A stretch of DNA of 64,000 nt from Zea mays. Lineage: Eukaryota; Streptophyta; Magnoliopsida; Poales; Poaceae. The position numbers and the translations under genes are program-made. This document shows positions 8,787-20,890 of the stretch, in pieces. The DNA lies in NCBI RefSeq assembly GCF_902167145.1, contig NC_050104.1, positions 102,187,849-102,251,848 of the forward strand. Direction: 5' to 3'. Each line of letters starts with the position of its first letter. Within the stretch, counting starts at the first letter, position 1. Under the pieces are notes generated by a model. The model ran no database searches and was not told where the DNA came from. It was given only the letters and a program-made list of their open reading frames with translations.

Positions 8787-11700
8787 GTAGCCCCCGAGCC
8801 TCGAAGGGAGTGTTGGTACTCGCTTGGAGGCTTTGTCGCATTTTTTGAGAGGAGACCGGCCTTTCTCGGTTATACTTTGTTCCGGTGGGTGCGCGCGAGC
8901 ACACCCGCCGGGTGTAGCCCCCGAGGCCTCGGAGGAGTGGTTTGACTCCTCTGAGGTCTTAATGCTTTTCGTGATGCCTCGGCCGGCCTGGTTGTTCCCT
9001 CATGCGGCATGGCCGTAGCCCGGGTGCATGGTCCGGTTCCGAGATTTTAGGCTGGTTTGTTGACGTTGTCAACAGTTTGGCCGTAGCCTGGTGCGAGAGT
9101 AGCCCCCAAGCCTCTGCATGGAGCGAGAGGATGATCAAGGACCGTCTCGACTTTTGTTATACGCCCCTTTGTCGCCTTTTCGCAAAGAGGAAGGGGGGAA
9201 AGCGCCATGTTGCTCTCGGAGGGCGCCGAACATGGTGTTTCCGGTGAGTTGCTAACGGGTGATCCGAGTGGACGCCCGTGCCCCGTTCGATAAGGGTCGG
9301 CTAGTGGCCCAAAGGCGCGCTCCAAAAGTACCTGCAGGTGATTTGCCGGACCCGGACCCATTCGATAGGGTCCGAGGGCTCGATGCCTCCCTCTGGTGGG
9401 ATTCCGTTACAAAATCGCTCCTGCTGGTCTCGGAAATGTCCTAGGGTACCTCGGGAGCGTAGCCCGAGCCTCGGCCATGTAACGGATGTACCCAGAGTCA
9501 TCCCTCACTTTGCGTGCTCTGGGCGACTGTCGAACCCTTCCGAGGGGCCAGCCTTCGAACCCCTGATCAGTAAAGGGCGCAGAGCCCGAGTGCTCTGGGG
9601 TAGCCGTCGAACCCTTCCGAGGGGCCAGCCTTCAAACCCCTGATCAGTAATGGGCTCGGAGCCTGAGTGCTCTGGGGCGGCTATCGAACCCTTCCGAGGG
9701 GCCAGCCTTCGAACCCCTGATCAGTAATGGGCTTGGAGCCCGAGTGCTTTAGGGTGGCTATCGAACCCTTCCGAGGGGCCAGCCTTCGAACCCCTTATCA
9801 GTAGGAGAGCTCGGGGGCCCGTTTCCTTCGCTGGGAAGGATTCTTTTCGAAATATCCCCTTTCCCACTCCCTGTGGCAAGAGAGAGAGAGAGAGAGAGGA
9901 AAAGGAAAAGGATATGGATTTAAATAACGTGGCGCACCTTTTTTGACGCGGTCATCCTGGCGGAGGTGAAACGACGCTCGCCTTGCCTGCCAAGGGTGTC
10001 GCTTGCCCTGTCGAGGAATTAATGCGACGGGACGGGCGATTCGCGGGGCAGACGTTGCACGTGCGCGAGTCGTTCGAGGAACGGAACACGGGCGTGTCGT
10101 CTTCATGCCGTGGGAGAGGGCTCTCCTGCCGCTTCAGGAGGGGACACGAGCCTGTAGGCGATTTGACCGCTGCTTCCGCCAATCTGCTGCTGCAATTACT
10201 GCCGGCCCACTTTTGGCCATATCAACCGTCGCGCCTAGTCCCGTGGCTGACTGACCCATGAATCGTTGCACTCAATTGGCGCTGTAGGGTCATGCGCAGG
10301 GCTGCCTCGAGTCGCGGCACTGGTTCCGCAGTTGAGAAGACGCGGCATTGGCGCAAGTGGCGGTGCGGTTTCTTTGCACGCAGTAACCGTCGCACCAGTT
10401 GCATGACATGTGGGCCCGGGCCTTCACGCTGACCCATCGGATGCGATGAAGCCGAAAGGGTGCACAACCGTGGTGCGGTTGCACGCCTCTTGCATAGTGG
10501 TCCGCCCTTTCGCCCGCTGGTTTCGGCGAAGATGGAGGAACGTTTATAACCGCGGGGCGGTTACCTGCTTCGCGTGCAGCGGTTTGGCTTCTTCTGTTTC
10601 CGGTCAGCTCGCATGACTTGTGGGACCCAGCCCCCGTGTCGGAGGGTGGGAACCCTGGAGCTTCGTCGGTGGAGACTTTGCCCGCGGCGCTCAGAATGCG
10701 AGTGGGGAGAGCCGCCTTTAAAAAGGGATCGATCCCCTGGGCAGTAGACATGCCTCCGCACTCCCCTCATGCATTGCGCCCTTCCACCTTCCGAGCCCCC
10801 GGATGGGGTGCACCCGTGTTGCCTTCGTCTTGCTGCTGTCGGAGGAGCGCGACCCCGCGGGGGTTGGCGCTCTTCAGTCACCGCTCGGTTTCAAGGATTT
10901 TCATCAGGCAGCCTGGCTGCAGTCTCCCGCCGACGGTCACCCAGGATGATGACCGTAGGCCTTCTGGTGGGGAGAAGCAAGCCGGGCTGTAGCCTCTGCC
11001 CCGCCCTCAGCTTCAAGGATGTTCATCATCCTCGCTGTGGCGAAGGGCGAGCCGAGCCGGGGTTCTACCTCCCGCATGGGCCGGCAAGCTGCTTCTTCCT
11101 TCAGCATTCAGGGGAGAGAGCGCTCACCGGCCTTGCGGAGGGGGCGAACTTCGACGACGCTGGACCGGTCGACCGCAAGTGTCGTCAGCTGCAGCGTGCC
11201 TGTCTTGCTAGCTCAGCTGGCTCTGACGCGGCCTTCGACGCCGCCTCCTGCCACTTGGTCCGGGCGTTGCTGTCCGTCCACCGCACGGCCGGCTGTCGTG
11301 CCGTGCGCACCGGGGGACCGTCCAAGATGTTGTACGCCGCATGGGCGGCGTTCGTGTTCTTGAATTGTCTTGTCCTCACTCCGGCACGACGCCTCCGCGC
11401 GGAGGTCGGTGCCGGCTCGTCTGGGATGACGTGAGTGGGGATCTGCTGGTGCAGGCTGGGGCGGCTGCCATTTGCCGGTGCGGTGTCGGTGGGCAGGTGG
11501 TCGCTATCGTCGGTGCTGAGGTGGTGGTAGCCAGAGGAGGTTGTCTCCGTCGACGAGATCGTCGGTGCCACCTGCGGTCGGACCTCCGGCTCTTTGGCTT
11601 TGATGGCTTGTCCTCGCCCCTCGTGTGGGGACGTGGGCGAGGGCCATTTCACAGCAGCGTCTGCCCTGAGGTCATCGTTGCTGCTGTTTAGCCGCCCGAG

Positions 11701-12117
11701 GTGGAGGTCGTTGTCGCTGCTGATGGAGCGGTCGCCGGCGAGCCACCTGGAGTTTGTTATCCCACAGGCCCTCTGGTGTGGAGGTTGTTATCCCACAGGC
11801 CCTCTGGTGTGGAGGTTGTTCATACCCACGGGAGTGGAACCGGAGTCCCGTTTGTAATGGTACCCTGAGTATGGGTGTTTGTTCATTGTGGCCGCTGAGG
11901 CCTGAACATTTGGGCATTTGAGCGTGAAGCCATGTTTCTTCCTCATTTTGAGCACTAGGACTTGCCCATCGGCTAGCTGAACCACTTAACTGAGGGTGAG
12001 TTGCCTTGTGTGGAAGGTGACGAGTGAGGTATCCGTATCCCAGAGGCGTAGGAGTCCCTCGGCTCGGTCGGCCTTGCCGCTCACGGCTTCTCTTGCTCAG
12101 TTTTAGAACCTTCGGCC

Positions 12118-12546
12118 GCTCTACGATGAGCTGAAGCTGGAGGCAGCGGTGTCGGCGCGGACGGAGGTGGTGTCGGCTCGAGATAGAGGCTTTGTCGGCC
12201 CGGGAGCAGGTGGCTTCCCAGGCCGAGGAGGTGTAGCAGCGGCGGCTGGAGCTTGGCCAGGTCGTCCGCTAGCGGGACCAACCCCGGAGTCACGCTGCCG
12301 AGGCCGTGAGCTGGGCTGAGGTCCTCGGGGGACAGCTGGCTGAGGCTACGGAGCGGCCAGCCGAGGTGTCCGCTCGGGCCGGGACCCTAGCAGAGACCCT
12401 AGCTGTGAGGGCCCAAGCGCGGTGCTGGCGTCCTTCTTCGAGGTGGAGATCCTTCCGCCCGTGTCGCCGTCTGAGGTCGGGCCAGATTTCGCCGAGGGTG
12501 AAAATGACGCCGAGGGTGCTGCTGCTCCCCCTGCCTATGTCTGAAC
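12118..12546 (+). pseudogene. Remnant of the antisense gene of element B (3' end)
   Basis: On the plus strand, antisense to B, the frame shows an Ala/Glu-rich coiled-coil-like stretch (SAREQVASQAEEV, RRLELGQVV, SWAEVLGGQLAEATE). It ends in an acidic tail similar to exon 5 of the antisense gene of A (FEVEILPP, EGENDAEGAAAP against FEAEILPP, GGDGAEGAAP). Frames change and stops occur inside, and I could not find counterparts of A's exons 1-3 upstream. It is a decayed 3' piece. Confidence 0.55.
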
Positions 12547-12659
12547 CTGCAGGAACAGTTTGTCTGTATTATGCGTATGTTTTTTGCGGCCGCTGAGGCC
12601 TAAACATCTTATTGTCGTATTATAAAGCTGCGTTTCTTTTCCTCTTGTTTCGAGTATCA

Positions 12660-13260
12660 GGACTTGTTCGTCGGTAGCAGAACCACTTATCCGAGCGAGA
12701 GTTACTTTTCGCGGAAGGTGATGAGTGAGGTATCTGTATCCCAAAGGCGTGGGAGTCCCTCGGCTCGATCGGCCTTGCCGCTTACGTGCACTCTCACTCG
12801 TTTGCAGGATTCTGTTATCGATATAGTCGAGAAGGCACGAAAGTCGTTTTCTACCCGAGTGTTAGGACTTGTTCGATAGCAGAATCGCTTATCCGAGTGT
12901 GACTTACTTTTCGCGGAAGGTGATGAGTGAGGTATCTGTATCCCGGAGGCGTAGGAGTCCCTCGGCTCGGCCGGCCTTGCCGCTTACGTGTACTCTTGTC
13001 GTTTTTAGGACCCTGCTATCGATATAGTCGAAAGCATGAAAGTCGTTTTCTACCCGAGCGTTTAGGACTTGTTCGATAACAAAACCGCTTATCCGAGCGT
13101 GAGTCACTTTTCACGGAAGGTGATGAGTGAGGTATCCGTATCCCGGAGGCGTAGGAGTCCCTCGGCTCGGTCGACCTTGCCGCTCAAGGTCCCTCTCGTC
13201 GTCTCCAGGGTTCCGTTATCGATATAGTCGAAAGTCGTTCTGGTAGAAAACTTTTCCTTT
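12660..13260 (-). repeat. Tandem repeat of about 200 bp, three units, next to integrase of B
   Basis: The phrase 'atgagtgaggtatctgtatc' begins at 12721, 12923 and 13123, each followed by the same 'ggagtccctcggctcg' block and a 'gatatagtcga' block. Spacings are 202 and 200 bp. A diverged single copy lies at about 12024. They are noncoding. Confidence 0.85.
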
Positions 13261-13423
13261 GGTAGAAAACTTTTTTGAGGAAAATTTTGACGCAGAGGGG
13301 TTCCCCCCTTCTAGTCCCCGAGGGAGGGTCGGGCTTTGCCGAGGCAAGGCTGATCCTTCCTTGATGGTTAGACTTTATTTATGCATGTAAAGAAAACAAG
13401 GTATATGAACGACTTGAAACATC

Positions 13424-14832
13424 TTAAGGGTAGAAGCGACGTAGCTGTTGGATGTTCCAAGCGTTGTTGTAGACCTCGCCTTTATCGTTGGCTAGCTTGT
13501 ATGTCCCGGGCTTCAAAATCTTGGCGATGATGAACGGCCCTTCCCAGGGAGGGGTAAGCTTGTGGCGCCCTCGGGCGTCTTGTCGCAGCCGAAGTACCAA
13601 GTCTCCCACCTAGAAGCCTCGGGGCCGAACCCTTCGGGCGTGGTAGCGTCGCAGAGACTACTGATACCGTGCCGAGTGTAGTAAGGCCACGTCCCGAGCT
13701 TCTTCGAGCTGGTCCAGTGAGTCTTCTTGGCTGGTCTGGTTGCTTCGATCGTCGTACGCCTTTGTCCTCGGGGAACCGTATTCTAAGTCTGTGGGTAGGA
13801 CGGCCTCGGCCCCATAGACTAGAAAGAACGGCGAGAAACCCATGGCTCGGCTCGGCATCGTCCTCAGACTCCAGACCACCGAGGGTAGCTCTTTCATCCA
13901 CCGCTTGCCAAACTTGTTGAGGTCGTTGTAGATCCTCGGTTTAAGTCCCTGCAAAATCATACTGTTGGCACGCTCCACCTGCCCATTCGTAATGGGGTGA
14001 GCTACGGCGGCCCAGTCCACACGGATGTGGTGGTCCTTGCAGAAATCCAGGAACTTCTTCCCAGTGAACTGCGTGCCATTGTGGGTGATGATGGAGTTCG
14101 GGACCCCAAAGCAATGGATGATGTTTGTGAAGAACGCCACCGCCTGCTCGGACCTGATGCTGGTTAGGGGTCCGACCTCGATCCACTTGGAGAATTTGTC
14201 GATGGAGACCAGCAGGTGCGAGAAGCCCCCGGGTGCCTTCTGCAAGGGACCGACGAGGTCCAGACCCCACACGGCAAACGACCAGGTGATGGGTATTGTC
14301 TGCAGGGCCTGAGCGGGTAGGTGCGTCTATCTCGCATAGAATTGACACCCTTGGCAAGAGCGTACAATCCTAGTGGCGTCGGCCACCGCGGTTGGCCAGT
14401 AGAAACCTTGTCGGAAGGCGTTCCCCACGAGGGCTCGAGGTGCTGCATGGTGACCGCAAGCCCCCGAGTGTATCTCTTGCAACAGCTCTTGTTCTTCGGC
14501 GACGGATATGCATCGTTGGAGAATGCCTGAGGGGCTACGGTGGTAGAGCTCCTTTTCATCACCCAGTAAAACGAACGACTTGGCGCGCCGAGCCAGTCGC
14601 CGAGCTTCGACCTTGTCGAGGGGTAGCTCCCTCGGTGGAGATATTGCAGGTACGGGGTCTGCCAGTTTTGGTTTGGCGCAACCCCATTCCGCTCTAACTC
14701 GATGCGCAAGGCCTCACCCTCGGCGGCCGAGGGTACCTCGGGCTGGGCCGAGGTCTCGTCGGGCTCGGGCGCATCGTCGATCTTGACGGAGGGTTGATGT
14801 ATGTCTCTGGAGAAGACGTTCGGGGGAACCAT
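13424..14832 (-). pseudogene. Element B integrase (zinc region, catalytic core, C-terminal domain), inactivated
   Basis: The reading begins with VPPNVFSRDIHQPS, the RNase H/integrase linker, at the left edge of E1. The catalytic core is clear: the first Asp in VWGLDLVGP (about 14272-14250) and the Glu in NGQVERAN. The second catalytic Asp, normally in IITDNGTQF, reads His (IITHNGTQF, codon 14083-14081). A TAG at 14329-14327 interrupts just before the core, where relatives have Gln. Frame changes follow around 13660-13620. The C-terminal domain ends with PGTYKLANDKGEVYNNAWN and QLRRFYP. This copy cannot encode a working integrase. Confidence 0.88.
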
Positions 14833-15700
14833 TGTAACACCCTAGGTGTTACCCAGGATGTCTACCCAGGGCTACACCATTTTGAGCTACTATCCCATGT
14901 GGGTTAGTTTGAGTAAAGCATCTCAAACTTGGAATTCAAGGTCCTAAGCAAGTGCCACCCATCTTGGATATCATGCCCTAGCTTGTCATGCACATCTAAG
15001 GGGAGATTTTCCCAAAACCCTAAAGCAAACCCCTTTTGGACAATAGGAACCCTAGATGTAAGTATGATCAAAAGGACATGTAAACCTTATGATCATGGCT
15101 TGGGCCAAATATAAAAGTTGTAGTACACTTAATAACTTACAAACAATAGTCAGGAAGTAACCCCAAAAAGAATTCAGAAAAGCCCTAAAAAGTTCACCAA
15201 AGGTTTGAGCACAAGAGAAAATTCAGAAATTGCCTAAGTCCAAAAACTAAACCTTGGACAAAGACCACCCATGTTCACCTTCATCCAAAATTCAAAACAC
15301 TTCAACCCAATTGACAAAGTGGCGCCAAATTAACCCTAGAATGCCCTGGAAAGAGATGACACCTACCCTAGGGCGTTTGACATGACTTGGCACCATTTTT
15401 GTCTCGGTTTGGACATGTCTGACACAGCCGACTTCCCACCCCCATATCTCTCTAACCCGACCACATCTACTCTTGGAACTCACATGAACTAGGTAGCTCT
15501 AGGTGCAGGGAAGAGATCTCCCACAGGCGATAGGGCAAGATTCGTATGTTTTGGCCGATCAGCAGAGGGAAGAACACGGGCAGAAGCAACGAGCCACGTG
15601 TTCGACGCGCTCTGAGCTCGCCAGAGCACGCCTGCGCGCGCGCCCGCGTGCCCCGCGTCGCGCCAAACGGTCAGCCGACGCCATGGCCCACGCCCGCGCC

Positions 15701-15707
15701 TATAAAG
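15701..15707 (+). promoter_or_regulatory. TATA box of E1
   Basis: TATAAAG in a GC-rich context (cgcccgcgcctataaagccc). E2 has TATAAAA at the matching place (44490). Its presence sets the orientation of the unit as plus. Confidence 0.55.
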
Positions 15708-17666
15708 CCCCCCAGGCGTCGACCACACTCTTCCGTGCACGCTCAAACCTCACCGGAGCTAAACTCACCGTCGTTTGCCCGTGCGCGATGTGTCCGCGGC
15801 CACCCGAGCCCCTGCCGCCGTAGACCGGCCAGCCCAGCCTCTCCCAACCCCATCCGATCCTTGGAGACGAGTGTGCACGCCTCAGTGAAGCTCCCCGAGC
15901 GAGGAATCGAAGCCTGTTTCACCGGAGAGGCCAGTCCACGGTCGCCGGAGTTCACAACCCCGCCGGAGTGCGTGGACCGGGTAATCCTCTGAACCATTTT
16001 CCGATTCCTTGTGCACACGGTCTCTACATCACCCTGTGAAGCTCACCGTGCCCTTGGATTGAACCAGATCGCCGTGATTTGGCCGGCACACCCGCCGCCG
16101 ACGAGAACACCCGCCTGCACACGAGGACCGAGCGATTCCGGCCATCCCCGCCGTCGAGCCGTACATCGCTGTGACCGCCAGAGCCTCCCCGAGCCAACCC
16201 CGCCCCTCGCCGGACCTATCTCGCCGCCGGTAAGCCACGCCGCCCCTTTCTTCTCTGCGGATACTATTTACACTTGGGAGGGACCGCGGGGGAGAGGAAG
16301 AGAAAGTCAGGGGGTTTTGCGCATTGTCAGTCACACAGAGGAATAGTGGCGCAGGGGTAGATTTGAGTGGGTTGATTTAGTTTTAACACAGGGTCCTCGG
16401 TGTAAACTGCTTTTCAAGAAAACCTTATTAAACCTGAATTTAAAATTGAACAGAAACTTTGAAAATCCATAACTTCTGTTTAGTTCATCCAAATTTGGTC
16501 AAACCAATTTTGTCAAACTCTAAATAATGTAACCTACTTAAGAAAAATATAAAACCCCCTATGTACTACAGAAAACTTTAAGGTTCTGATTTAATTGTTG
16601 TTTTGACCAAAAGCTAAATAATAGGGATAAAAATAGTTGCACTATTTGACTAGGGTTAGAAAAATTTGGAGAAAGTTATATCCACCTACTGACCTGTTTA
16701 AAAATGCTAAAACTCTCTGTCCAACCCATTAAGGTAGTTTTTGCCATTTATTTTACAATATGCTTAAGATAAAGAAAAATAGAAAAGGTGATTAAAATGA
16801 TGAACCAGAGGGCACACCTATTTTTGTTAGGATACTTATTCAATGTAGTTCACTAGAAAAATCTATTATACCCTGGTTTAGTATAAAATGAGTAGAATAC
16901 CTTTTATTTTAATAAAACAAGGAAAACTTAGAAAAACCGTACAAAAATAACCCCAAGGTGAAAACATCCCAACCCTTGGGATGATTAATGTTATGTTAAT
17001 AAGAACTTAGGAAAAATATGAAATATGCTGTTTGACATTTTTCAAATAACAATGTAGTAGAAAGTGCCTTTTTGGCATTTAACTTTAGAAAATCATAACT
17101 AAATGACCATCCCTTAGCTTTCTGTGATTTTTGGCACAGAAGCCTATTATTACTGTTAGATGCCAACAAAAATAAATCTTAGGGCAGAACTCACCCCTAA
17201 TTAAGAGATGTAGTGTAAAGTGGCCCATTTTACACAACTCTTGTTATTTTTGTCTAAAGCATAGCCTTTATATTTTAAGCCTCAAATTCTTAAAACAGGC
17301 TAGGATAGCAAATGGCAACCCACTGTAATTTTTACAGAATTTTTGGAAAATATTAAACCACTGTCGTAGTTCAAACCTACACTAGAAACCATAAGTAGAA
17401 AATAAAGAAAGGGAAAAGTGAATAATAGGAAATTAGTGTCATCCTAAAACTCTTTATAACTTGTCCACTGAATTATATAAAGGCAATACCAATTCCCTAT
17501 GTTTATCCTCAACAAAAACCTAAACCTAGAAGTGATAAGCATAAACCACTAAAAGCCTCGCCTGACCAGGAAACCCTAAGTTACTCCTTAACTTGGTTTT
17601 CTTCTTTAGCATAATGTTATTAAATCCTGCATAATCATGACATACATGTTCATTACATTTCGATAG

Positions 17667-17786
17667 ACTGTAACCTCGCTGACGGAGAGTACGTCCTCGT
17701 GCCGGAGCAAGGAGCTGCTCAGGAGGTAGCCCCGGATCCCGCACCCGAGCCTACATCAGAGGATCTGCCTGCCACAGCCTTGGAAG
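17667..17786 (+). other. Candidate LTR-encoded exon a in E1
   Basis: After an acceptor (ttcgatag) 120 nt stay open in one frame and encode an acidic, Pro/Glu-rich peptide (CNLADGEYVLVPEQG, then LPATALEG). The 3' border reads GGAAG|GCAAGC, the form of a GC-type donor. E2 has an exon of exactly 120 nt with the same frame and border (46442-46561). I find no in-frame ATG directly upstream, so the start of any protein is unresolved. Confidence 0.45.
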
Positions 17787-19390
17787 GCAAGCCCCGGTTT
17801 TATGCATAACCTGTTATTTATGCTATTTTACTGTACTTAATGATTGTAGGATTGAATGTGCACTTAGGTGTAGGAGTTGTTTGAAACCCTAGTTGCATGA
17901 TCTCAGGAATCCTTTTGAGATGAATACTAGTATGCTAGGTCGAGTAGTTGCTTTATTTAATTAGGATCTCGGTAGAAGACGAGTGATTTTTCTAGCACTC
18001 GCGCGAGATCAGGAATTGGTTGTACCCACTTTCATACTATTATGATACTAGTTGTAGACAACAATCCATGGGGATTGGTTGTCTACGAGATGGGAAAATG
18101 GAATAATGATTAACGTGCGGATACCTGTGTCAAGCGTTTGAACGTACTAAACACATACCGAAAAATATGGTAAATCGGTAAGCCTAGTACCTGAGTGAAC
18201 CTGCCCGCAGATTGCCCTCCTCACGCGACCTGAGACGTGGTCTCCCATTCCGGTTATGGTGGGTACAAGTGCGGTCACTGCATGACGGCAGTCGGGGTCA
18301 GTGAGGCATTGTACGCCAAGGCGGTGAGCCCCTTTCTGTTGCCAGGGAATCGATGGGGACGGTTGATGTGTGTGGGGACGGAGTGCCTCGCCACGTCGTG
18401 TGTTTAGGTTTACCTTGCAAGGATCAAAACTCGATTCGAATCGTCTGCTTCTCGCAGCTAATGAGACTGCTTGATCCATTGTACTGCATTGAGTAACAAG
18501 TGGAAATATGATGAGTTGATATAAGATGTTGATTGCTAATAATGTTTGCTACTATCACTACACGACGGTTGATCTTTAGCGACCCTTATTAGGGACCGAC
18601 GGTTGGTTGCTAAAAGTTATGGACCGACAGTTGGTCGCTAAATGCGTTTATAGCGACGGTCTATGGGTCGCTAAAAGTTTAGAAATTTAACGACTTATGG
18701 TCGGTCGCTATAGAGGTAAGTGTGTGACTGATGGTGGGTCGCTATAGGGGTACGTGACTTTTGTGTTTCTTATTTAATCACCAAAGCCCATGTAAAAGCC
18801 TACTAAACAAACAAAACCCTATTCCACGCAACAAACCACAAATTTTCTTTTAAGTGTTTACTATTTATTTGCCTTTGAAATGATTTTTGATTTCTCATAA
18901 TTAATTTTGGATATCGAATAACATTTCTTGTTAAGTAAAAATCCAAATAAATAATATAATAAGTACTAGTTCAAAAAAATAATAACTATTTTATTTATAA
19001 ATAATTTTGGGTTAATTGTTCTGAATTTTAAGGTTATTTCAAATTATATTTTGAAATTAGAAAGGAATTGAAAAAGAAAAAAAAAACAAAACCTAACCTA
19101 ACTAACCCTAACGGCCCAAGGCCCATTAAGCCGGCCGCCCCTGCCCTAACCTAGCGCGTGCGCCCTCTTCCAGCTGAAGTCGCCGCCGCCCTCTGCTTCT
19201 CTCTCTCTCCCACCCGCCTCCTCTCTCCTCCCCCTCGCTCCTCTCTCCGACGCGCAGCCGAGCATACCGTGCCGACCGAGCAGCAGCAGCGCCGTCGCCT
19301 CGCTCCTCTCTCTCCCTCGCAGTTCATACTATATCTTCCCTCGCCTCGCTCCTCTCTCTCCCGACCGAGCAGCAGCAGCGGGCGGCACCC

Positions 19391-19644
19391 ATGGCGTCCG
19401 TGGCGAAGCTCAAGGAGAAGCACGCCGTCGCGACGGCGTCGGTGAACTCCCTGCTCGAGCGCCTCCGCCAGCGCCGGGAGACGCTCCTCGACACCGACGG
19501 TGAGGCATCCCTCCCCCCTCCGCGTCGGGAACCCTCTCGCGCGGTGCAGTGGCGAGATACTCCAAGTCGCAGGGGAGGGTGCCGGTGAGCTTCAACCCTA
19601 CGGATCTGGTCTGCTGCCGCACGCTGCAGGGCCATAGCGGAAAG
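19391..19644 (+). pseudogene. AGB1-like: Captured exons 1-2 of a heterotrimeric G-protein beta-subunit gene
   Basis: ATG at 19391 opens exon 1 (19391-19499; MASVAKLKEKHA, RLRQRRETLLDTD). A GT donor, a 50-bp intron and an AG acceptor lead to exon 2 (19550-19644; ARYSKSQGRVPVSFNP, VCCRTLQGHSGK), with a split Val codon. This is the N-terminal coiled coil and start of the first WD40 repeat of plant G-beta (rice RGB1, Arabidopsis AGB1). After GGAAAG the sequence continues as intron, so the remaining propeller is absent. The GC-rich 240 bp upstream look like the captured 5' leader. Intron retention shows capture at DNA level, not through cDNA. It is not a functional beta subunit. Confidence 0.88.
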
Positions 19645-20587
19645 GTTGTTGACTTTGGTATCTCACCTCCATTTCAGCACAACTTTTGCGACTTTTCCCT
19701 TAGTTTCCGTTTCCATGTGCCTAATCAGATAATATTATCTTCAGACAGAATACATCTTTATGTTGAATCAAAGTGTCAATATGAATTTTGATAACCAAGC
19801 ATTGAGATTTGCCTAATCAGATAGTTTCCGTTGTCATGAGAACAGTACGAAAGACGGTTGACACTGGACGAACTGTTGTCTGCACAATTCATCAACCAAG
19901 CATTGAGATTTTTTAATCTTTTGATGAGGTATGAAAAAGTTTAGATGGTATAGCCATATAAGTGGAAAAAACTAAGGCGTCTTGTTCTTTTGTTTGGTAA
20001 CGGACCCAATGTCTCTGATGGGTATGGTAGCACAATCATCCACAGCTCGAAAGTGAGGGTTACTTGCAACCAAATTAATAGAGTACCAACCTAAACACTA
20101 TGATTTATTAGTTCGATCTGCAGATTAAGTCTAGTTTTCATAGTACAAACGTTTCACATGATGTATGATCTAAAAGTTGAAATTATGTATCAACCATTAC
20201 ATCAAACTGTTTGGTATAACCTCTAGATGTTGAACCGCTGATAGTTTGTCACTTTAGAGCCAGTATCTGGTGCTCAGTCAGTTTAATTATTGCTACTAGT
20301 CTTTCCTGGCCTATGGTCGAAAAAGGTTTCCCATCCATGGTTAGTCAATTTTGTCCCCATATCAATCAGTGCTACCTTTTGTTACCTTCGAGAAATCATA
20401 TTGCTCAACCGTGGAAATAATATACCAATGTGTTAATCTAATCCTTGTGTTGTTTCATTTTGGTTTCTTGTACATTCAAATTGCATGTTTTTTGTGTACT
20501 CCTTTTTTGACTACTAATTGCTAATCTACCTTTTAACGAGCTACAGTAATACTTTATCGGTCACATTTTGATTGTCCAATTATCCAG

Positions 20588-20648
20588 ATATCCTACTGAT
20601 GGGGACAAGCAAATGCTTGCTAAACAGACGGGTTTAACACGGAACCAG
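20588..20648 (+). pseudogene. Captured BELL-class (TALE) homeobox exon
   Basis: A 61-nt segment with an AG before it and GT after it encodes YPTDGDKQMLAKQTGLTRNQ. This is the part of the TALE homeodomain of BEL1-like factors between helix 1/2 and the recognition helix; the expected continuation VSNWFINARVR is missing because the next bases are intron. The exon borders match where BELL genes are usually split. Same strand as the G-beta piece, so one transcript could contain both. Confidence 0.8.
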
Positions 20649-20719
20649 GTAAATAGCTATGTTACTTGTATTTTGGTATGGACAAGGTGCTCATGTTTTA
20701 TACAAGTACGTATTAGCGA

Positions 20720-20890
20720 GCTGGTGAAATCACCAAATCAGACCAAACCAATCCGTATACCTGATGAGTTGAGTAAATTTGCTGCAGATGATGCCTGTGT
20801 GGTGGCGGTGGGTGTACTGGGCGGATCCGGCGGCATGGACGGTTCATGGCAGAGCGCCCCTCGTTTGTGGAGTTCCTCGAGGCATATTTA
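20720..20890 (+). other. Unidentified, less AT-rich segment in the CACTA interior
   Basis: This stretch differs from the AT-rich surroundings and stays open in one frame (ELVKSPNQTKPIRIPDEL, then a Gly-rich part). I do not recognise it. It may be a third captured fragment or internal transposon sequence. Confidence 0.25.

Larger units (their letters stand above)
8787..13423 (-). other. 3' region of element B between integrase and 3' LTR
   Basis: No intact gene. From the LTR inward it holds a polypurine tract (8787-8806) and four tandem units of about 79 bp around 'cgaacccttccgaggggcca' (9531-9805). A GA microsatellite follows at about 9880-9898. Then come roughly 2 kb of GC-rich sequence with only broken frames, the remains of an antisense gene (12118-12543), and an array of about 200-bp units up to 13260. 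The region corresponds to 582-5796 of element A but has diverged strongly. Confidence 0.7.

Noticed and set aside
16400..17600. Possible genes in AT-rich interiors of E1 and E2 (also 45150-46330)
   Set aside because: No frame of useful length is shared between the two copies and indels are frequent. Only the exons at 17667 and 46442 are conserved in length and frame.
18147..18479. 110-codon minus-strand ORF in E1, with a 124-codon counterpart in E2 (46924-47298)
   Set aside because: The two peptides are similar, but the sequence lies on the strand opposite to the LTR promoter and in the intron block shared with other LTR families. Similarity follows from DNA homology, and it has no protein-like composition I can support. 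It stays a weak possibility.
19391..19644. A functional G-beta gene
   Set aside because: Only exons 1-2 are present, the rest of the propeller is missing, and the piece lies between CACTA ends with subterminal repeats.
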